From Nonomuraea cavernae (GTDB taxonomy: Bacteria; Actinomycetota; Actinomycetes; Streptosporangiales; Streptosporangiaceae): a stretch of DNA of 64,000 bases. Both the position numbers and the translations under genes were made by a program. The DNA lies in NCBI RefSeq assembly GCF_014646355.1, contig NZ_BMNH01000001.1, forward strand, positions 772,675 to 836,674, read 5' to 3'. Numbering within the stretch: position 1 is the stretch's first letter; each line of letters opens with the position of its first letter. The notes under the pieces were generated by a model that was not told the DNA's origin, ran no database searches, and worked only from the letters and a program-made list of their open reading frames with translations. This document shows, one piece after another, positions 34,251-42,453 of the stretch.

Positions 34251-34657
34251 GCCGCGTCCTTCGCTGAGCTGAGCTTGCCGACCGGCCGGGGAGCCCGCAT
34301 CTCGCGAACCCGGATGGAGTAGGCGAGCCTGCCGTTGCCGTTCACGTACGGCGTGACGGTGATCTGGTCGAACTCGACCGGTGTGAACGGTAGCCCCGGC
34401 ATAGGTGCCGGAGGAACCGGCTGGACCGGGGAGAGGATCTTCACCGCCACCGTCTTCTGAGCGGCCTTAAGCGTGGGGTCCGCGTCCATGACCGAGACCT
34501 GCCAGACCAGTTCCCCGGCCTGCTTGTCCCGCGCCTGCACGAACCGTCCGTTGGTTGAGGCGTCGAAGTCCTTCACCGGCTCGACCTCCCCCACGACATA
34601 GCGGCCGTGCGGGAAGACCATTGCGAACGTCACAGGGATCGGTCCCTGAAGTGCCAT
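34247..34657 (-). CDS. Pra-like activator of replication, integration and excision
   Basis: 136 residues, ATG behind an excellent AAGGAGGTGAGG site. Starts MALQGPIPVTFAMVFPHGRYVVGEVEPVKDFD, and has GRFVQARDKQAGELVWQVSVMDADP and TPVEFDQITVTPYVNGNGRLAYS. This is the conserved AICE protein annotated as replication/integration/excision activator (Pra of pSAM2-like elements). It is the first gene of the leftward block and has three copies of the GTCTAGGGGG motif in front, so it is the likely entry point of element control. Confidence 0.85.
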   Translation of the reverse strand: MALQGPIPVTFAMVFPHGRYVVGEVEPVKDFDASTNGRFVQARDKQAGELVWQVSVMDADPTLKAAQKTVAVKILSPVQPVPPAPMPGLPFTPVEFDQITVTPYVNGNGRLAYSIRVREMRAPRPVGKLSSAKDAA

Positions 34658-34675
34658 CGTCCCTCACCTCCTTGT

Positions 34676-34775
34676 CTATCCCCCTAGACGCCAGTGGCAG
34701 TTCCGCTTGATTAACTGTCTAGGGGGCTATGCAGAGGACGATAACCGCAGTCTCCCCAACTGTCTAGGGGGGTAA
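34676..34775. promoter_or_regulatory. Three operator-like GTCTAGGGGG motifs before the Pra-like gene
   Basis: Copies: 34676-34689 (minus strand GTCTAGGGGGATAG), 34717-34730 (GTCTAGGGGGCTAT) and 34762-34775 (GTCTAGGGGGGTAA). The stretch is the 131-nt gap between the PP2C stop and the Pra-like start and is AT-richer than its surroundings. The same motif is found at two more element promoters (36486-36525, 37296), so it is probably the operator of an element-wide regulator. Confidence 0.7.
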
Positions 34776-34788
34776 ACAGATCGGCGTG

Positions 34789-35610
34789 TCAGAGTCGCCA
34801 GTATGCGACGGTGGCGTCGTCGTGGGCTTTGCTACGTGGCCAGCGAGCGCCGTGCGGGTCCGTTCCTTCGGCCGTACGGACCTGGTTGATGAGTTCGGCG
34901 GGGCCCTCGTTCTCCAGGATGTCGAGGAGACGTCGCCAGCTCGCGAGCCCGAAGAGGTCGACTAGACGCGATGCCCCGTCGCTGAGCAGGGCCGTAGCCC
35001 GTACCGCATCGGTGGGAACGCTGCCGGTGAGGGCGTTTTCGGCCGCCTGGGGGTCGGCGGAGGCGACCCAGTAGCCGCCGTCTCGGTTGCGGTGGCGGAG
35101 TAGGGCTTCTACGAAGGCGTAGCGTTCCTGCTCGTGGTCGCTGGAGCCGGTGGGCAGGGAGTCGAGGCGTGTTCGCAGGCCATCCGCGACACTCTCCAGC
35201 CGATTGTCACTGATCACCATGGGTTCGGCCGTGGTGTGCATGTCTAGTACGAGGACGGAGTCGGCCAGGACCAGCCAGTCGAGGGAGTCGGGTGTACGGC
35301 GGAGTAGGAGCACGGTCGCCGATGGTGATCCAGGATGGGCGAGGTCGCAGGACGAGGAGTGCAGTGAGGCGACGGTCTTGATGCTCTCGGCCAGCATGTC
35401 GGCCAGTGGGCGGTCGTTGACTGCCAGCATGCCGAGGAGGGACGAGCCGAGCATGCGCGTGTACCAGGCCACGCTGTGGACGCATCCGGTCTGCAGGCGT
35501 GCGGGATGGCCGGCACCGTCAAGGACGACCACCGCGTCAGGGGTGGCGCCTACGAAGTCTTCGTTTTCCCGGTCGGGACCGGCCACTTCAGTGGCGAAGG
35601 TCAGGCTCAC
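34789..35610 (-). CDS. PP2C-like protein phosphatase
   Basis: 273 residues from a GTG six nt after the HTH gene. Reads VSLTFATEVAGPDRENEDFVGATPDAVVVLDGAGHP, which is the PP2C opening with the metal-binding ENEDF and DGAG motifs, later LLSDGASRLVDLFG and HDDATVAYWRL. It would dephosphorylate Ser/Thr residues, perhaps in the HTH protein encoded directly upstream. Two fossils of the same gene are in the window: its 3' end at 44278 and its 5' end at 53551. The pair is therefore a recurring module of these elements. Confidence 0.82.
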   Translation of the reverse strand: MSLTFATEVAGPDRENEDFVGATPDAVVVLDGAGHPARLQTGCVHSVAWYTRMLGSSLLGMLAVNDRPLADMLAESIKTVASLHSSSCDLAHPGSPSATVLLLRRTPDSLDWLVLADSVLVLDMHTTAEPMVISDNRLESVADGLRTRLDSLPTGSSDHEQERYAFVEALLRHRNRDGGYWVASADPQAAENALTGSVPTDAVRATALLSDGASRLVDLFGLASWRRLLDILENEGPAELINQVRTAEGTDPHGARWPRSKAHDDATVAYWRL

Positions 35611-35615
35611 GCTGA

Positions 35616-36458
35616 TCAGTCCTCGTCGTGCCGATACAGGGGACTTGCCAGTTCCGCCCGGATGGGTTCCCCGGTCGTGGGGTCGTACTCGACCGCGACG
35701 ACTGCGGAGAATCGGTGATCTTCTACCTGGCCCCACAGGGTGGCCGTTTCGTTGGCGAGAAGTTGGATCACGCCCAGTGAGCCGCTGGGGTGGATGCCGG
35801 CAATCGCGATGATCGTGCCGTTGCCGTCCGGGCGGGCGAGACGACCAAGGTAGGCGGAGTCGGTGGGCCGCTGTGGGTCGCTCTGGGATCCGGAACGGTA
35901 CACCGTGCCTGTCCGCGTGTCCCGCAGCAACCAGCCCTTGTCGTCCCGGTCCCACCGGATAACAGGGTCGCGATCGTAGGTATCACGCATAGCCGCCGAC
36001 ATTCGCGGGCCGCAGATGACCAGCAGGCCGGACCGGTTGAGGTTGATCTCTCCGTCAACGGTGACGTTGTCGGTCGCGACGTCCAACCCGAAGCTGCGGG
36101 CCAGGTCCTCCAAACGCTTGCCGGCGCGCATGTCGTCCAGTGCCACGACGGACCGCGAAGTTGCGGCGTCGAAACGCAGTGGCGTCACCACCGTCACAGC
36201 GCCCCGGCCGAGGAACGCGCCTTCGGGTGCCGGGCCGGTGTGCCGGATCTGGTGAATGCGACCGCGTGTGAGCCCCGCTTCCTTGGCGATCTGCGCGTAC
36301 GAGAGCCCTTGTGCATGCAAGTCCTGGATGACTCGTCTGCGTAGCCGGGCAAGCTCGGTGACCTCCTGCTGGGCAGCGCTGAGACGCTCAGTAGCGACCC
36401 GCAGCAATTGGAACGGGTCATCTATCGCGGCGATACGCTCAACGTCACTCGGCGGCAT
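35616..36458 (-). CDS. HTH regulator with sigma-70 region 4-like domain
   Basis: 280 residues from ATG 36458 (AAAGGGGG upstream). After an N-terminal helix with LLRVATERLSAAQQEVTELARLRRRVI comes DLHAQGLSYAQIAKEAGLTRGRIHQIRHTG, a helix-turn-helix as in sigma region 4. The larger C-terminal half, with SGLLVICGPRMSAAM and DDKGWLLRDTRTGTVYRSGS, is an alpha/beta domain that I cannot name. It is followed by the PP2C gene. GTCTAGG-type operators lie just before the start, so it may be autoregulated. Confidence 0.75.
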   Translation of the reverse strand: MPPSDVERIAAIDDPFQLLRVATERLSAAQQEVTELARLRRRVIQDLHAQGLSYAQIAKEAGLTRGRIHQIRHTGPAPEGAFLGRGAVTVVTPLRFDAATSRSVVALDDMRAGKRLEDLARSFGLDVATDNVTVDGEINLNRSGLLVICGPRMSAAMRDTYDRDPVIRWDRDDKGWLLRDTRTGTVYRSGSQSDPQRPTDSAYLGRLARPDGNGTIIAIAGIHPSGSLGVIQLLANETATLWGQVEDHRFSAVVAVEYDPTTGEPIRAELASPLYRHDED

Positions 36459-36485
36459 CGGTCCCCCTTTGATCAATGCGAGCGA

Positions 36486-36525
36486 GTCTAGGCCCCTAGA
36501 CGCTTTGTCGTCTATCCCCCTTGAC
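36486..36525. promoter_or_regulatory. Operator pair before the HTH regulator
   Basis: GTCTAGGCCCCTAGAC (36486-36501) is a full palindrome built from two GTCTAGG halves. CTATCCCCCTTGAC (36512-36525) is the reverse complement of a one-base variant of the GTCTAGGGGGATAG motif. They lie 28-67 nt in front of the HTH start codon. Confidence 0.65.
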
Positions 36526-36604
36526 AGAATGATTTCGACTGGTTCGCCGGTGTTTGAGCTGACCGCACGGATTGCCGAGCGTCGATTGGGGACGCCCCGC
36601 GGAC

Positions 36605-36877
36605 TCACCGAGCCAGCCCCGTCAGCAAGGCCTGCCAGGTAGTACGGGCTTCGGGTACCCGCACCCGATGAGTCTCGGCGACGGTCGGCGGACGATCCTG
36701 GGTGACACGCCGGATGAAGGCCAAGCCTCCGGACTCGCATAGTTCGTAATAGACGCACCGGCAGTCGCAGGTCCAGGCGATCACTCGACATCGCCCGTCG
36801 TCGCGAGGCGCGTGCCAGTCGAGCGACGCGCACGATGACTGCCGCATCGGAAGATGCGGTGCCAGGCAGGAGGTCAT
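36605..36877 (-). CDS. Small Cys-containing protein coupled to the ATPase gene
   Basis: 90 residues from the ATG overlapping the stop of the ATPase gene (ATGA). Contains RVIAWTCDCRCVYYELCESGGLAFIRRVTQ; the CxCxC cluster could bind metal. Homology not recognised. Position behind a GHKL ATPase is usual for small partner genes in actinomycetes. Confidence 0.6.
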   Translation of the reverse strand: MTSCLAPHLPMRQSSCASLDWHAPRDDGRCRVIAWTCDCRCVYYELCESGGLAFIRRVTQDRPPTVAETHRVRVPEARTTWQALLTGLAR

Positions 36878-37281
36878 CGACGTGCTGCCGTATGAGGTGC
36901 CGTGCTCAGCATGGCCCATACCGTTCGACCGTGGTCGTCGCCCCACACGCCCCAGTTGGTCGACAGGCTGGTGACAAGAAGCAGACCGCGTCCGCCTTCG
37001 CCCTCGGGACAGGGCCGAAACACCTTGGGTGAGGACGGACTGCCCTCGTCGAGGACACCGAGCCATAGCTGGTTCGGGTGAGCTTGGACACTCACCAGGA
37101 AGCGGCCCCCGAACCGGCCGCTGTTGGTGTGGCGTATCGCGTTGGTGGCCAGTTCGCTGACGATGAGTTCGGCTTCGTCGATGACGGGCCAGCCGTGCAG
37201 GAGCGTGGTCACGAACCGTCGCGCTTCCGTGATGGAGGGGGCGGAGCCGAGGAAGTAGCGAGAGAAGCGCCAGGCCGACAT
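36874..37281 (-). CDS. GHKL ATPase (anti-sigma factor / RsbW-like)
   Basis: 135 residues. N-box VSELATNAIRHTNSG, G1 box LWLGVLDEGSPSSP and G2 box GGRGLLLVTSLSTNWG are those of the HATPase_c anti-sigma kinases of the RsbW/SpoIIAB group in actinomycetes. It could phosphorylate an anti-sigma antagonist or hold a regulator; the PP2C phosphatase nearby would oppose such a kinase. A GTCTAGGGGGCTAT operator is 15 nt upstream of the start. Confidence 0.85.
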   Translation of the reverse strand: MSAWRFSRYFLGSAPSITEARRFVTTLLHGWPVIDEAELIVSELATNAIRHTNSGRFGGRFLVSVQAHPNQLWLGVLDEGSPSSPKVFRPCPEGEGGRGLLLVTSLSTNWGVWGDDHGRTVWAMLSTAPHTAARR

Positions 37282-37295
37282 GGGGAAGCTCCGTC

Positions 37296-37309
37296 GTCTA
37301 GGGGGCTAT
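37296..37309 (+). promoter_or_regulatory. GTCTAGGGGG operator before the ATPase gene
   Basis: GTCTAGGGGGCTAT, identical to the copy at 34717, lies 15 nt in front of the ATPase ATG. Confidence 0.65.
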
Positions 37310-37382
37310 ACATCGGATGGCGTCAGACTATGAGTCAGGCTAGAAGTAGCTCAAGCTATTCGACGCATAAATGCGTCACTTC

Positions 37383-38219
37383 TCAGAAGTGATCGGGCAA
37401 GCGCTGGAAGTCGTCAGCGATCCTGCCGAGCAACGCGCGCAGCTCGTCGCCGTACACCGCCACGGCCGCGAACGCCTCGAACGTCTCGACATGCGTCGCT
37501 AGCTCGTCGGCCTCGGAATGCATGATGTCGCCGGTCAAGCTCTCGACCACGCTCACGGAACCGTCGTAGACGGTGAATCCGTGCAGCGGGAACGCCGGCA
37601 CCTGGACGGTCCACGGGACGACGCCCAGACTCACGTGAGACAGCGTCGCCACCTGAGCCAAGCGGTCAAGCTGGGCCGACATCAACAAAGGAGGTCCAGG
37701 CCAGGTCCGTACGGCGCCCTCCGTGAGGAGGAACGAGAACTCCCGGGCCGGATCGAAGAGCACGGCTTGCGCCTCCACACGCACGGCCGCGGCCTTGGCT
37801 GCGTCGTCCTCGTCGACATCACGGCCAACCGCCACCGCCAACCGGGCGTACTCCGCCGTCTGCAGAAGCGCGGGAATGATCGCGGACTGGAAGCAGATCA
37901 CCTGACGACTCGCTCGTATCCGGGAAGCGTTGGCAGCCTCCCGGCCGGCAAGCCCAGCCTTCAGGCGGGAGACCTCGTCGCGGAGTCGTGAAAGCAGAGC
38001 ATCCAACTCGGCGCGACTGGCCTGGTCGAGCTGGAGTGCGGCAACCAGCCGTTCGACCGTATCGGCAGTGGGGAGCAGTTGCCCTGTCTCAATCCGAGAG
38101 ATCGTAGGCTGTGCGACTCCTGCCACCTGCGCGAGACCCTTGCCGGTCAGCCCTTTGTCCTTGCGTAGCCGCCGCAGCAGCTCACCCAGCGCCCTCAGCC
38201 GATCCCGTCGCTCCACCAC
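37383..38219 (-). CDS. XRE-family regulator with DUF5753 domain
   Basis: 278 residues from GTG. N-terminal XRE HTH (LGELLRRLRKDKGLTGKGLAQVAGVAQPTISRIETGQLLPTADTVERLVAAL). C-terminal DUF5753 with RQVICFQSAIIPALLQTAEYARLAV, FLLTEGAVRTW, LSHVSLGVVPWTVQVPAFPLHGFTVYDGSVSVVESLTGDI. It belongs to the large actinomycete group often paired with a DUF397 protein, which is absent here. With the GHKL ATPase next to it this makes a typical actinomycete regulatory pair. A candidate for the regulator that binds the GTCTAGGGGG sites. Confidence 0.88.
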   Translation of the reverse strand: MVERRDRLRALGELLRRLRKDKGLTGKGLAQVAGVAQPTISRIETGQLLPTADTVERLVAALQLDQASRAELDALLSRLRDEVSRLKAGLAGREAANASRIRASRQVICFQSAIIPALLQTAEYARLAVAVGRDVDEDDAAKAAAVRVEAQAVLFDPAREFSFLLTEGAVRTWPGPPLLMSAQLDRLAQVATLSHVSLGVVPWTVQVPAFPLHGFTVYDGSVSVVESLTGDIMHSEADELATHVETFEAFAAVAVYGDELRALLGRIADDFQRLPDHF

Positions 38220-38684
38220 ACCGAGCGTTCTACCACCAGACCGCGCCAGTCACTGCCGAATTGTTCTTATAGGTGATCAAGCGGCGGCGCGGCGCGCCGC
38301 CGTACCTCCGGCCCTTCGCCCGCCCGCCGTCCGGGCGTGCGGCCTGGGGGCCGGTCCCGGACGGCGGCGGGACACCGGGCCGGGCACCGTAAGCCGCTCC
38401 CGCCGCACTGACCGAACGCTCCGGCGCCGGGGTTGCCGCGCCGCCGCACAGATGCAGCCCTCACGATCGCCACGGCGTGGCTAGCCGCCGTATGCGCTTG
38501 GGGGCGATCGACGATCCAGGGATCGTTCCTCACCCTGGCTCACCGAGCAGCGTGGCGGATCAACGATCTCGACACTACCTTGCGGCGGTCGTTTGACCTT
38601 CTGATACAACCCCGCGACCGAGATGCCATCTACTGCACCTCTCGCTGAGATGCTCAGTTCTAGCGATGAAAGGGGTAGATAAGC
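38220..38684. other. Gene-free junction between AICE core and cargo
   Basis: The first 200 nt are very GC-rich with short inverted runs (GGCGGCGCGGCGCGCCGCC at about 38281). From 38460 comes a copy of an ~85-bp sequence found again at 42294 and in part at 47052. Then base composition drops abruptly towards the cargo genes. No convincing reading frame is visible; this is probably a recombination junction. Confidence 0.5.
38460..38545. repeat. Island repeat, copy 1
   Basis: Begins CTCACGATCGCCACGG and continues through GGGGGCGATCGACGATCC. The same order of blocks occurs at 42294-42382; the second half recurs at 47052-47125. The two complete copies bracket the low-GC cargo. Confidence 0.75.
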
Positions 38685-38855
38685 ATGGCAGATCTCGCCG
38701 AGCTAGCCTTCGAGGGACTTGTAGCCCACGTACCAGCACACTTGGTAGCAGCTCTGATTCTCGCCACAGCATCGGCCTACTGGAAGGCCCGGCATAGGCG
38801 GATGGAAAAGAAGGCGCACAAAACTCAGGAGCCCAACCCCGACAGCCAGTGTTGA
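38685..38855 (+). CDS. Small membrane protein (cargo), 56 aa
   Basis: ATG with AGGGG upstream; reads MADLAELAFEGLVAHVPAH, then a hydrophobic segment LVAALILATASAYW and a basic/polar tail (KARHRRMEKKAHKTQ). A single-span or amphipathic peptide. It is the first gene of the lower-GC cargo and is followed by a hairpin and then the MerR-like gene. Unknown function; a small toxin or membrane effector is possible. Confidence 0.55.
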   Translation: MADLAELAFEGLVAHVPAHLVAALILATASAYWKARHRRMEKKAHKTQEPNPDSQC

Positions 38856-38867
38856 TCATCTAATCTT

Positions 38868-38903
38868 TCGAGGTCCTGCGACGCTGGATAGGCAGGACCT
38901 CGA
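38868..38903 (+). terminator. Hairpin between the small membrane protein and the MerR-like gene
   Basis: TCGAGGTCCTG, 14-nt loop, CAGGACCTCGA; the stem extends to ATCTT/AAGAT with one bulge. No strong T-run, but it starts 13 nt after the stop codon and is the natural end of the small gene. Confidence 0.6.
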
Positions 38904-38922
38904 AGATCGAACGGAGAGAAAT

Positions 38923-39942
38923 GTGAGTAGAACGCCACCAAGCCAAACGGACCTGGAAATTATACGTCTCGCTTCACTCCACCAGGTTGTCGTTAGTCAT
39001 TCTCAGCTTGAACGGTGGCGAAGCGCTGGACTCATCCCCCGCAATAAGAGGGTCGGCCGCGGTCGAGGGCGGGGCAGTGAATCATTCTTAGATCCACATG
39101 TCGTTGAAATGGTTGTGGCTGCAGGCAAACATGCATCGCAAGGAATGCCGATCGGTGAGTTGACCTTGCGGATTTTCACCATGGAGTTCGGAGTTGAGCC
39201 ATCCGAATCCGCCACCAAGAACGCACTGGCTTGGTATATAGAGAATCGAATGGGAGGCATATTGCGTCATGTCTATAAAGCCGCAGGTGGTGAAGCGAAC
39301 GAGGAAGAGCAGGAAGACAAGGCAACACAGGCAGCGCAAACGTATATCAATATTTTGAACCCGAAGCTCCGCCGGCTGCTGCGTCAGCATCCGCGATGGA
39401 AAGCCGCAGTGGACCTATCCATAACTGGAGTACTAGGCCCCAGTGCGATCGGCGCCGACGTCTTGGCGGAGGCGTTGAATGTTACGCTAGGAGGAGATGA
39501 CGATTCGTATGAATATCTGCGTTCAAGGCTTGAGAAATATGAGAATTCTGGAGAGCTGCAGCAATCTCGGGGCTTCTTCCCGGCGCCAGACCTTCAGGTA
39601 GAAATAATGCAGCAACATGACTATAGAACTGTTGTAAGGGCTCGCGATGCGGTTGTTGCTACCTTGGGTGGCATGTTTCTGTATCATATTTGTTCGATCA
39701 AAGCGCCGAATCATCCTCGAGTGCAAGCTGCGGAGATGCTGTCGTCGATTTCGCCATCATTTAACCTGCTCCGAGCGATCCCAATAACAGGCCGGCCAAA
39801 CTGGGATACATCCTGCAAATATATTATTTATCTTCTCCTGGTAGAAAAAATCTTCAAAGAATGGGAACTCCTAGGTTCGGTGCTCCTGAGCCTCTTTCAA
39901 GGACACGTTAGAGATATTCTTCGAACTACGCATATTTCATAG
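38923..39942 (+). CDS. MerR-like N-terminal domain protein (cargo)
   Basis: 339 residues from GTG (GGAGAG upstream). The N-terminus VVVSHSQLERWRSAGLIPRNKRVGRGRGRGSESFLDPHVVEMV has the MerR/HTH_17 layout (helix, RWRxxGLIP turn, then wing). The remainder is mostly helical with an acidic stretch (GEANEEEQEDKATQ, about residue 125) and a weakly hydrophobic C-terminus (CKYIIYLLLVEKIFKEWELLGSVLL). Codon use and AT content differ sharply from the host, marking recent transfer. Paired with the HEPN gene facing it. Function unknown. Confidence 0.6.
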   Translation: MSRTPPSQTDLEIIRLASLHQVVVSHSQLERWRSAGLIPRNKRVGRGRGRGSESFLDPHVVEMVVAAGKHASQGMPIGELTLRIFTMEFGVEPSESATKNALAWYIENRMGGILRHVYKAAGGEANEEEQEDKATQAAQTYINILNPKLRRLLRQHPRWKAAVDLSITGVLGPSAIGADVLAEALNVTLGGDDDSYEYLRSRLEKYENSGELQQSRGFFPAPDLQVEIMQQHDYRTVVRARDAVVATLGGMFLYHICSIKAPNHPRVQAAEMLSSISPSFNLLRAIPITGRPNWDTSCKYIIYLLLVEKIFKEWELLGSVLLSLFQGHVRDILRTTHIS

Positions 39943-40074
39943 AACGCTGGCTGCTGACCTTGTTCGCAATGCACGGGAGCGTAAGCACGAGTCAGATGCG
40001 ATGTCAGCCAAAGCCTTGAGCGTGGCCAGGTTTGCTCAGCCGGCTGAGTCGCAGGCTTGTGTCTGCTAAGCGCT

Positions 40075-41664
40075 CTAATGTGTGAGAATGATGCGTCGCG
40101 AACGATCTGGGTCGCTCAAGAGCTCCGGGTAATCAGCGTAGAGCGTGCGAAGGCAGCGCAACAACACGTCCAGAGCCTGATCCCTGGACGCAGCCGCGTC
40201 TTCGACGCTTAGTTCTTTTGACCCGTGTACTACTTTGCTTCGACTGTTGTATAGACCGGTCAACTCCTTGTGGAGCAAAAGGCGCTTCTCGACATCGACT
40301 TCCAGAAGCTTGGACATCGCGCCACAAATTCTAAACGAAAGTTCCCCCTGGCTGGTTCCCGCGAAAAGGTTCTCCCAGGCGACCACAGCATCAATGAATC
40401 CATCGACAGGATTCGTGCGATTCGTTGTCGCAGTAATTAGTCGCCGTAGAGCAATGTCCACCTTTGAGGATGGCGTTGAATGTAGAATATCCCCCCATTC
40501 TTGTGCAGTATCTATTTCATGCTCTTGAACTACGTGATAATCAATCGGGACAGAGGATCGCATTTGCCCTGAGAGCCCCACAGTCATCGCCAGTGGGTCG
40601 ACTACCAGAGTCCATGTTTTATTGCAGGCAACTGGCGGGCTTCGGTCAATCGACAGACTAAATGTGAGCTGAGTGTGCTCGCAGGCGCGCTGTAAAGCAT
40701 CATCCGCCTTCTTCATGCTGGCGGGCCACTGAGTTTCGCCCGAGTCATCTAGATAATCATAGTCGATTTCGATTTGGTAGTCGCGGGAAGTCTCGAGTAC
40801 GAAACCAAGCGCAGCTTCATGTTGTCCGCCTCTAGTTGGCCGATTGTCACCTGGAACGAACTCAAAGCTGTCGGGCTGCCCGTAGGGATGAACGATTCCC
40901 CATGGAAAAATTATCTCCCTAGGCACAGCTATATTGACAAAGCCTATCCAAACTGGAATCTTAGTTGGCTTGCCCTCCACGGCATCCCTGAGTAGGCGAA
41001 AGATATCCATAAGTGCAACTCTGAAGCCCTCAACATCTAGGCCTGACTTCATTCGGGCGTAGATGTAGGCGGCGCTTAGAATAGAGTTCTGCAGTTCAGT
41101 TATAAAGATCCCTCCAGATTGCCCTGTGTTCAATTTCACTCTTGCCTTAACCTGGCGACCTTTTCTTTCTTCGATGCCGACTAGTCTCTTAAGTGATGGA
41201 TCGCCCAGTATAGCCCTTTCGAAGTCTGGCCGCTCAGTGTTATCGAATAGTGAGTGAGTGAGATAGATCAGGCCGAAGGGTCCTTCCATTCTTCGAGCGA
41301 TGCAAAGTGGATACATCTCGGTGGCGATCGGAGCGAACGCATCGATGACCTGGTCGCCCGTCGTGAAATCGGGCAACGATCCTCCGGCGGCAAGTCTCCA
41401 GGAATTGAAGAGGCTGCGCTTGCCCGACGATGTTTCCTCGGTCAGTCGTAACAGGACGGTAGACGATGGAAGGTCATAGATGGCACAGGAAATCCTTTCT
41501 TCTTCAAGGCGCCGTGTAAGCTCGGTCAACAGGTCTCGCTTTTCTGGTGAGATATCTGCTGCACCGATGGCTATCTCCATCAAGGACATCTCGTCGATAT
41601 TCAATGAGTACGAAATTAGAGCCGCACCAAAGTGTTTGATTGCGGAGTTTAAGGTGTCCTGCAT
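40075..41664 (-). CDS. Apea-like HEPN domain protein (cargo)
   Basis: 529 residues. The C-terminal third has VDGFIDAVVAWENLFAGTSQGELSFRICGAMSKLLE and then LYNSRSKVVHGSKELS. The R-x4-6-H type HEPN core and the surrounding helices match the Apea-like HEPN family, which includes RNases used in defence and toxin systems. The N-terminal 350 residues are mixed alpha/beta with no family that I recognise. Lower GC than the host. It is convergent with the MerR-like gene, 132 nt apart. A defence or stress role is inference from the HEPN domain and its place as AICE cargo. Confidence 0.7.
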   Translation of the reverse strand: MQDTLNSAIKHFGAALISYSLNIDEMSLMEIAIGAADISPEKRDLLTELTRRLEEERISCAIYDLPSSTVLLRLTEETSSGKRSLFNSWRLAAGGSLPDFTTGDQVIDAFAPIATEMYPLCIARRMEGPFGLIYLTHSLFDNTERPDFERAILGDPSLKRLVGIEERKGRQVKARVKLNTGQSGGIFITELQNSILSAAYIYARMKSGLDVEGFRVALMDIFRLLRDAVEGKPTKIPVWIGFVNIAVPREIIFPWGIVHPYGQPDSFEFVPGDNRPTRGGQHEAALGFVLETSRDYQIEIDYDYLDDSGETQWPASMKKADDALQRACEHTQLTFSLSIDRSPPVACNKTWTLVVDPLAMTVGLSGQMRSSVPIDYHVVQEHEIDTAQEWGDILHSTPSSKVDIALRRLITATTNRTNPVDGFIDAVVAWENLFAGTSQGELSFRICGAMSKLLEVDVEKRLLLHKELTGLYNSRSKVVHGSKELSVEDAAASRDQALDVLLRCLRTLYADYPELLSDPDRSRRIILTH

Positions 41665-41948
41665 GATTCCTCTCGCAGTTGCTCGGATTCGGTTGCTGGA
41701 TCGATAGGGCGCGCAAGGTTCGAGTTGCTAATACGGTATGGTTTCCGTTCCGCTCGTTCGGTAGCGTCGATACACCAGACAAGATCCAGAGTATACGCGG
41801 AACACTTATGCCTGGCGAGGGGACAACCAAATACTCAGCCACAGGTCAGCATGTCATCTGGCTCACGACCAGCGCCCACTTCTAATCCGACACTCTCGGC
41901 TTGCGCCTGCCGGTTGCGGTTCGAACTATGGACATACTGTGAGCCATC

Positions 41949-42327
41949 GTGAGTGAACCATTCGTCCTGCACACCTCAGGCGGCCTGCGGTGGGTCGTCC
42001 ATCCTCCACAGGATCCATACGGTGATGGCTACGTATACACCGTCGCGACGGAGCTGCATGACGACGGTTTGACCACGTCAACAGTCGCCAAGGTCGAGAG
42101 ACTCTATGCCAACCTGGTTTGCACCCTGTCCGGCTTCTTGGAGGGGCCTCGTAGTTGAGTGGCGAGGTTGGAACGGTGTCCGCTGCTGGACATCCTTGGA
42201 ACGCGAGTTCGCGCTTGATGCTCCACATGATGGGCGCGGTCACGTGTCGCTGGGTGTGACTTTGCGGGCTCTCGACTCGACTTGGATGACGCCCTCACGA
42301 TCGCCATCCTGTGGCCGGCCGCCGTAG
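41949..42327 (+). pseudogene. Frameshifted DUF6228-like (immunity-type) gene
   Basis: The first frame (GTG 41949) gives EPFVLHTSGGLRWVVHPPQDPYG ... LVCTLSGFLEGPRS and then stops at 42158. The +1 frame from about 42140 continues LVVEWRGWNGVRCWTSLEREFALDAPHDGRGHVSLGVTLRALDSTW. Joined, they resemble DUF6228 proteins, whose C-terminal half has W-x-G-W-x-G and HD-x-x-GHV-x-L. The shift falls near the GGAGGGGCC run at 42136-42144. A sequencing error is the alternative. Last cargo gene before the element end. Confidence 0.6.
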
Positions 42328-42382
42328 ATGGCTGGGGGCGATCGACGGTCCAGTGCTTCACTCCTCAGCCCCGGCCCACCGG
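42294..42382. repeat. Island repeat, copy 2
   Basis: CTCACGATCGCC, then GGCCGCCGTAG, then GGGGGCGATCGACGGTCCAG and CTCAGCCCCGGCCCACCGG. The first part parallels 38460-38545 and the second part parallels 47052-47125. Confidence 0.75.
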
Positions 42383-42453
42383 ACACCGAGGGTTTCTCTC
42401 TGGAGGGAGGCACAGCACGGTTCACCTCGTCGGCCGACGTGCGCATCACGCGG

